In this document: positions 31,795-35,754 of the stretch, one piece after another
How positions within the stretch are numbered: the first letter of the stretch is position 1
How the letters are laid out: each line of letters begins with the position of its first letter
Source: Gemmatimonadales bacterium
Lineage (GTDB): Bacteria > Gemmatimonadota > Gemmatimonadetes > Gemmatimonadales > GWC2-71-9
Direction of reading: 5' to 3'
Length of the DNA stretch: 35,754 nt
Assembly: GCA_036279355.1 (NCBI GenBank)
Contig: DASUJH010000015.1
Coordinates: 1-35,754 of the forward strand
Position numbers and translations under genes: made by a program
The notes under the pieces: generated by a model
What the model was told of the DNA's origin: nothing
Database searches by the model: none
What the model saw: only the letters and a program-made list of their open reading frames with translations

Positions 31795-33051
31795 TTAGCG
31801 TGCCGTGCCCACGCCGGAGGCGCTGAAAACCGCGCCATGCGGCATGGCGGCCCCGGTGGCGCCGTGGGGCCATGCGGCACGATCGAAGTCGACGCCCAGC
31901 CGCTTCGTGTCGGGATCGCGGAACGTCGAGTCCCAGGATATGGTCCCGCGAGTCGAGTCGAAGCGCGCGAGCAGTACGCGATGGTCATTCCTGCCGGACG
32001 TGGCCACCAGACGGTTCGACCCGGGCTCGCGCGTCAGCCAGTGCGGATGAAAGGTTGAGTCCGTCATGAGGGAATCCGCGGGGCGGGGGTGGCGCGGATC
32101 GGCGATATCGAGCACGAGGAATTCGTGCGCCCGCCCGATCGGCATGATCCAGTAGTGGCCGAAGAGGAGGGGGACGGCGCAGCCGTAACTTTGCGGGCGC
32201 GGGAGCGACAGGACCCGCTCGATGCGCGGTACGCTCGTGTTGAGGTCGGAAAGAAGGTAGAACCCGCAGTAATAGGTGTTGAGCAGAGCGGTCGTGTCGC
32301 CGGGTAGAAACCGAACCTCGAAGGGATAGCGGAAGGACGAATCTCCGGGGGTGACCGGCAGCGCGAGCGTGCGCAGCAGGTGCATATCGGAGAGGCGCCA
32401 GACTTGGACGACGTCGGCGCTCGGCACGCCGTCCATGGGCGTGCTCGTCGTGATGATCCGATCCTTTACCGGCGAGACATCGAGCGAGTAGGTCCGGATC
32501 GGGGCGTCGGGGAACGCCGAGTCGGCGGCGCTCGAGGTCTCGAGCACTTGCCCGTGAGATGCGAGCAGCGCGATGCCGCCTGGATTTCCCGGTCGCGAGC
32601 CGTTGCCGTACTGCACGGTCGCGACGAGCCGGCCATCCGGCAGCCGCCAGTAGCTGTGCGGCTTCACGAAGCCGGGGATGCTGTCGAGCGTGGCCGCGAG
32701 CCGCGGCGCCAGCGGGTTCGCGAGGTCGAAGAGGAACGTGCGGCCGGACATGAAGCCGTTGGCGAAGAGCCACTGCCCGTTGCCGGGCATGGTAAGCTCC
32801 GTGTGGTGGGGCATCGTGCCGGCGGCGCCGATCGGGGCGGTCGCGAGGACGCGGGCGTAGGTGGGGCTCGCGGGGTCGGCGTCGATCACGGCGAGGAAGT
32901 CGCTGTCGCCGGGGCGCTTGTCATCATCGCCGGCGAAGGCGTAGATGTAGGAATGGCTTCGTGCGCCGGTGGACGGGGTGGCGCGCGCACAGCCCTGCGC
33001 CAGGTTGACGGCGAGCGCCAGCGTAAGCAGCCTGCCGAGGGATGGGGGCAT
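31795..33051 (-). CDS. Exported selenium-binding-protein-like beta-propeller
   Basis: From ATG 33051 the protein has 418 residues; GAGGA about ten bases upstream supports this start, and the open frame to 33948 overlaps the opposite hydrolase gene. An N-terminal hydrophobic segment (about 7-19) ends in AQG-Cys21, so it is exported and perhaps lipid-modified, although Gln at -2 is unusual. The mature part has DFLAVIDADPASPTYARVLATAP and TMPHHTELTMPG, then FVKPHSYWRLPDGRLVATVQYG, all resembling the SBP56/methanethiol oxidase propeller. The typical His residues (HH, H) are present, but a metal site cannot be verified by eye. A role in sulfur compound oxidation is only possible. It is divergent from the dienelactone hydrolase gene, with 96 bases between the starts. 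Confidence 0.75.
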   Translation of the reverse strand: MPPSLGRLLTLALAVNLAQGCARATPSTGARSHSYIYAFAGDDDKRPGDSDFLAVIDADPASPTYARVLATAPIGAAGTMPHHTELTMPGNGQWLFANGFMSGRTFLFDLANPLAPRLAATLDSIPGFVKPHSYWRLPDGRLVATVQYGNGSRPGNPGGIALLASHGQVLETSSAADSAFPDAPIRTYSLDVSPVKDRIITTSTPMDGVPSADVVQVWRLSDMHLLRTLALPVTPGDSSFRYPFEVRFLPGDTTALLNTYYCGFYLLSDLNTSVPRIERVLSLPRPQSYGCAVPLLFGHYWIMPIGRAHEFLVLDIADPRHPRPADSLMTDSTFHPHWLTREPGSNRLVATSGRNDHRVLLARFDSTRGTISWDSTFRDPDTKRLGVDFDRAAWPHGATGAAMPHGAVFSASGVGTAR

Positions 33052-33147
33052 GGACGACGGGTTCCTCAGTTGAGAGTGAGCCTGTTTCAGAACTAGATCT
33101 TGCGGGTGGGCTCCCGCCGCCATCCCGCTTAGGGGGCACTGCACGAA

Positions 33148-33906
33148 ATGACACGCGTAACCAGCACCGAGATCGAAATCCGAACTCGCGACGGCATCTG
33201 CCGGAGCTTCGTCTTCCGCCCTGAGGGGCGCGGGCCGTGGCCCGCGGTGCTCGTTTACATGGATGGCATCGGCATCCGGCCCGCAATGCTGGAGCTGGGC
33301 GAGCGGCTCGCGACGCACGGCTACTTCGTGCTGCTGCCGGACCTCTACTACCGCTCGGGGCCGTACGACCCGATGGACGCGCGCACGGTGTTCACCGACC
33401 CGGCGGCGCGCGCGGTGCTCACCGAGAAGTTCATGGCGCACGCGACGGCGGACAACGTCATGTCCGACACCGCCGCGTTCCTCGACTGGCTGGCGGCGGA
33501 GCCCGACGTCCTTCCCGGCGGCATCGGCGTCGTCGGCTACTGCCTGGGCGGGCGGATGGCGTTCATCGCGGCGGGGACGTTTCCCGATCGCATCGTCGCG
33601 GCCGCGGCATATCATCCGAGCCGGCTCGCGACCGACGCGCCGGACAGCCCGCACCTGCTCGCCCCGCGGATCAAGGCGCGGGTGTACATCGGCGGCGCGA
33701 GCGACGATGCGTCGTTTCCCGAAGAGATGCAGCGGCGGCTGGACGAGGCGCTCACGGCGGCAGGGGTCGAGCACGTGGTCGAGACGTATCCGGCGAAGCA
33801 TGGGTGGGTGTTTCGGGATACGGCGGCATACGACACCGGGGCGGCGGAGCGGCACTGGGAGACGATGGTGGGGCTGTTCGCGCGGGCGCTCGGGCCGCGG
33901 AAGTGA
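33148..33906 (+). CDS. Dienelactone hydrolase family protein
   Basis: The 252-residue alpha/beta hydrolase has nucleophile Cys132 in GVVGYCLGG, Asp187 in GGASDDASF and His218 in KHGWVFRD. The Asp-to-His spacing of 31 equals that of classical dienelactone hydrolase. The opening IRTRDGICRSFVFRPEG and WPAVLVYMDGIGIRPAM are typical. The classical enzyme opens dienelactones in chlorocatechol breakdown, but most homologues outside those clusters have unknown ester or lactone substrates, and no catechol gene is present here. Start at ATG 33148, with only a weak GGGGG about 12 bases upstream. Confidence 0.9.
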   Translation: MTRVTSTEIEIRTRDGICRSFVFRPEGRGPWPAVLVYMDGIGIRPAMLELGERLATHGYFVLLPDLYYRSGPYDPMDARTVFTDPAARAVLTEKFMAHATADNVMSDTAAFLDWLAAEPDVLPGGIGVVGYCLGGRMAFIAAGTFPDRIVAAAAYHPSRLATDAPDSPHLLAPRIKARVYIGGASDDASFPEEMQRRLDEALTAAGVEHVVETYPAKHGWVFRDTAAYDTGAAERHWETMVGLFARALGPRK

Positions 33907-33975
33907 GGGGCGCCAAGCTGTCGTACCGACTGCAGACTGCCCCGGCACCGCACTGCGCTCGCGCCCGCGGTCGAA

Positions 33976-34197
33976 TCAGTGATAGCAGGCTTGCTTCTCC
34001 GTCGCGAACGATGGGTACCGATCGCCCGCTTCCTTCAGACTCCGATCGTCGAACGAAGATCCGAGTACGCGCATCGATGCGTCCGGCAGTCGGGCCATGA
34101 CTGCGGCGTCCACCAAGCACCGGCAGTAGATCTCCATCGCGGTCGTTTCGCCTGAGGCGGCCGCACCAGCGGTGTGCTCGCTGCATCCTTGCTTCAT
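33976..34197 (-). CDS. Doubtful small Cys-containing protein or gene remnant
   Basis: The 403 bases between the hydrolase and the aminotransferase hold no convincing gene except this ORF. From ATG 34197 it has 73 residues: MKQGCSEH, then EIYCRCLVD, and a final ACYH. The layout C...CxC...C resembles small secreted proteins of the type 'xxC......YCxCxxd.l.......C', which normally have a signal peptide. None is found: the frame remains open to 34407 but the extra residues are Arg-rich and look like a shadow of other sequence. Third-position G/C is lower here than in neighbouring genes. It may be a degraded gene whose 5' part is lost, or not coding at all. Bases 34198-34309 show nothing else. Confidence 0.35.
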   Translation of the reverse strand: MKQGCSEHTAGAAASGETTAMEIYCRCLVDAAVMARLPDASMRVLGSSFDDRSLKEAGDRYPSFATEKQACYH

Positions 34198-34309
34198 CGC
34201 CTGCGCGGGCGTGACCACCCGTGGCGCGCGGGGATTGAAACCGACCTCGCACCCTCGCACGCCACCTACTGAGCATCGCTCGCGGCGAACGTCATGCCAG
34301 CGTCTGACT

Positions 34310-35302
34310 TCAGCCGCTCGTACGCGAGGCCACCACTCGCTCCGCGCGTGCGCCGCTCCGATCCGCGCCAGGCGCGCCGCGCGCGTGCGTGAGCCACCCA
34401 TGCGCATCCGGCAATGTCCCCTTCGCCGTCCCTAAATACCTCTCCTGCAGCACCCGCGTGATGGGTCCCCTGGCGCCATCTCCCACCGGTAGCCGATCCA
34501 CGCTCCGAATCGGCGTCACCTCGGCTGCCGTGCCGGTGAAAAACAGCTCGTCCGCCCCGTAGAGCATCTCCCGCGGCACCTGCTGCACGCTCGTCGGGAT
34601 GCCGAGGTCGCGCGCGAGGGTGAGAATCGTCTCCGCCGTGATGCCGGCCAGGATGGTGCCGTCGATCTCCGGCGTGATCAGCACGCCCTTTCGCACCAGG
34701 AACAGATTGTTGCCCGTGCCCTCACTCAGGAGTCCCGTGGGCCCCACGGCGATCGCCTCGTGATAGCCGTTCCGCTGCGCCTCCCACTTCATGAGCTGGC
34801 TGTTGAGATATTGCCCGGCGGCCTTGGCCATCATCGGGAACGTGTTGGGCGCGGCGCGCTGCCAACTCGTGACACAGGCGTCCACACCATTCTCGAGGGC
34901 GCCCGCGCCGAGATATGTGCCCCAGGGCCACGCCGCCACATACGCCTCGACCGGGCTGCCGATGGCGTCGATCCCCGCGGCACCATACCCCCGCAGAATC
35001 ATCGGGCGGATGTAGCACGCTTCGAGGGCATTCTTCCGCACGATCTCGCAGCAGACTTCAGCCAGCTGCTCCGGCCCCCATGCCGTCTCCAGCCGATAGA
35101 TGCGACAGGAGTCGTGCAACCGGCGCAGATGGTCCTGCAGTCGGAAGATCGCGGGGCCGTCCGGCGTGCCGTAACACCGAATCCCCTCGAACACCGACGT
35201 GCCGAACTGCACCGCCGTCGACAAGAGATGAATCCGCGCGTCCTCCCAGTGGATGAACTCGCCTTCCTTCCAGATCCACTCGGTCTTCGTAATTGTCGCC
35301 AT
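34310..35302 (-). CDS. ilvE: Branched-chain amino acid aminotransferase
   Basis: The 330-residue fold-type IV PLP enzyme moves amino groups between Leu, Ile or Val and 2-oxoglutarate in the last step of their synthesis. Lys160 in MMAKAAGQYLNSQ should bind PLP, and Glu194 in LSEGTGNNLF should hold the ring nitrogen, one residue from the E. coli IlvE numbering. VQFGTSVFEGIRCY (31-44) and ELFFTGTAAEVTPI (252-265) are signatures. The C-terminus after HGWLTH (301-306) runs about 24 residues longer than usual and is Arg/Ala/Gly-rich. The start (ATG, 35302) has GCGAGG just upstream. The SDR gene ends 50 bases before it on the same strand, so both may share a transcript. Confidence 0.95.
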   Translation of the reverse strand: MATITKTEWIWKEGEFIHWEDARIHLLSTAVQFGTSVFEGIRCYGTPDGPAIFRLQDHLRRLHDSCRIYRLETAWGPEQLAEVCCEIVRKNALEACYIRPMILRGYGAAGIDAIGSPVEAYVAAWPWGTYLGAGALENGVDACVTSWQRAAPNTFPMMAKAAGQYLNSQLMKWEAQRNGYHEAIAVGPTGLLSEGTGNNLFLVRKGVLITPEIDGTILAGITAETILTLARDLGIPTSVQQVPREMLYGADELFFTGTAAEVTPIRSVDRLPVGDGARGPITRVLQERYLGTAKGTLPDAHGWLTHARGAPGADRSGARAERVVASRTSG

Positions 35303-35352
35303 GGGGCCTCGCTCGTCCGCTTCCTCGCTGGTGGGGTGCTGCTTCCGCCTCG

Positions 35353-35754
35353 TCAGTACAATGCCTTGATCCAGCCGCCGTCCACCGGAATCGATGTGCC
35401 CGTGATGTATGCCGCGCGCTCGGACGCGAGGAACGCCGCCAGTGCCGCAAGCTCGCGCGGTTCACCCAAGCGGCCCATCGGGATCTGCCGCTCCCACTCG
35501 GCGAACGCCGCCGCGGCTCCCACCGCCGGATCCGCGCCGCGCGCGCGGGCGCCGGCCGCCGCCAGCTCGGTGAGCCGCTCCGTGCGCGTGTAGCCCGGCA
35601 GCAGGTTGTTCACGGTGACGCCGAACGGCGCCACTTCATTCGCAAGCGTCCGCGCGAAGCCGGTCACCGCCGCGCGCACGCTGTTCGAGAGCATGAGCCC
35701 CTCGACCGGCTGCTTCACCGTGATGGACGTGACGTTGAGAATGCGCCCCCAGCG
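35353..35754 (-). CDS. SDR-family oxidoreductase, C-terminal part (5' end outside window), atypical active site
   Basis: The frame is open to the edge of the window, so about 133 C-terminal residues are seen. It reads GRILNVTSITVKQPVEGLMLSNSVRAAVTGFARTLANEVAPFGVTVNNLLPGYTRTERL, then MGRLGEPRELAALAAFLASERAAYITGTSIPVDGGWIKALY, which is a standard short-chain dehydrogenase/reductase C-terminal half. The usual catalytic YxxxK is replaced: the segment LSNSVRA has neither the Tyr nor the Lys, while the Ser of NVTS is kept. A group of 3-oxoacyl-ACP-reductase-like SDRs shows similar LMLSN text. Activity is therefore uncertain. The NAD(P)-binding half is outside the window. Confidence 0.85.
   Translation of the reverse strand, partial: RWGRILNVTSITVKQPVEGLMLSNSVRAAVTGFARTLANEVAPFGVTVNNLLPGYTRTERLTELAAAGARARGADPAVGAAAAFAEWERQIPMGRLGEPRELAALAAFLASERAAYITGTSIPVDGGWIKALY

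Noticed and set aside
33102-33117. GCGGG/CCCGC hairpin between the divergent propeller and hydrolase genes
   Set aside because: Five-base GC arms arise easily by chance in this composition.
33052-33948. N-terminal extension of the propeller gene to 33948
   Set aside because: It lies wholly opposite the dienelactone hydrolase gene, and a signal peptide begins at 33051.

Overview
The window is a roughly 70% GC bacterial chromosome segment, gene-dense, with many GTG starts and start/stop overlaps. The gene content fits Gemmatimonadota or a related soil phylum: an exported BNR/Asp-box propeller protein of about 1,080 residues, several exported proteins with Ala-Gln-type signal ends, a TonB-type transducer with a TonB-dependent receptor, and many two-component proteins. 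The phylum is an inference from gene content and style, not from a marker gene. I see no insertion sequence, phage gene or CRISPR array. There is one RNA gene, tRNA-Cys(GCA).

Layout. 1-2.5 kb (+): the 3' end of a radical SAM protein, an arginase and a TonB-like protein. 2.5-9 kb (-): a lipoprotein with a polysaccharide-lyase-like jelly roll, then a tight four-gene operon of receiver protein, TonB-dependent receptor, YfiR-family protein and hybrid histidine kinase with a CHASE8-like sensor. 9.1-16.1 kb (+): tRNA-Cys, then a TetR regulator translationally coupled to a complete tripartite RND efflux pump (adaptor, permease, outer-membrane factor). 16.2-18.6 kb: two family-3 acyltransferases converging tail to tail. 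18.75-19.6 kb (-): a two-gene unit of a lipoprotein with a nuclease-toxin-like domain and a small acidic protein. 19.7-23 kb (+): the large BNR/sortilin-like protein. 23-31.6 kb (-): a second membrane hybrid histidine kinase, an exported JAMM-type peptidase-like protein, an APC permease and a three-subunit molybdenum hydroxylase of the PaoABC (YagTSR) type. 31.8-35.75 kb: a selenium-binding-protein-like propeller (-), a dienelactone hydrolase (+), a doubtful small Cys-containing ORF (-), a branched-chain aminotransferase (-) and the 3' part of an atypical SDR (-).

How the genes work together. The clearest functional units are four. First, the YfiR/receptor/kinase operon: in YfiBNR the periplasmic YfiR represses the CHASE8-containing cyclase YfiN, and here a CHASE8-like domain sits on a hybrid kinase instead, so a YfiR-gated phosphorelay linked to an outer-membrane receptor is a reasonable model. 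Second, the TetR-RND pump operon, with a promoter-like sequence and a small inverted repeat just upstream of the TetR start. Third, the PaoABC-like oxidoreductase, whose FAD subunit keeps the four cysteines of an extra [4Fe-4S] cluster. Fourth, the toxin-like lipoprotein with its overlapping partner gene. The second and fourth thirds of the window hold ordinary metabolic genes between these units.

Limits. All family calls come from reading motifs by eye. Starts were chosen from ribosome binding sites, overlaps with neighbours and where family homology begins, and several (acyltransferase 2, the small Cys ORF, the BNR protein) remain uncertain.
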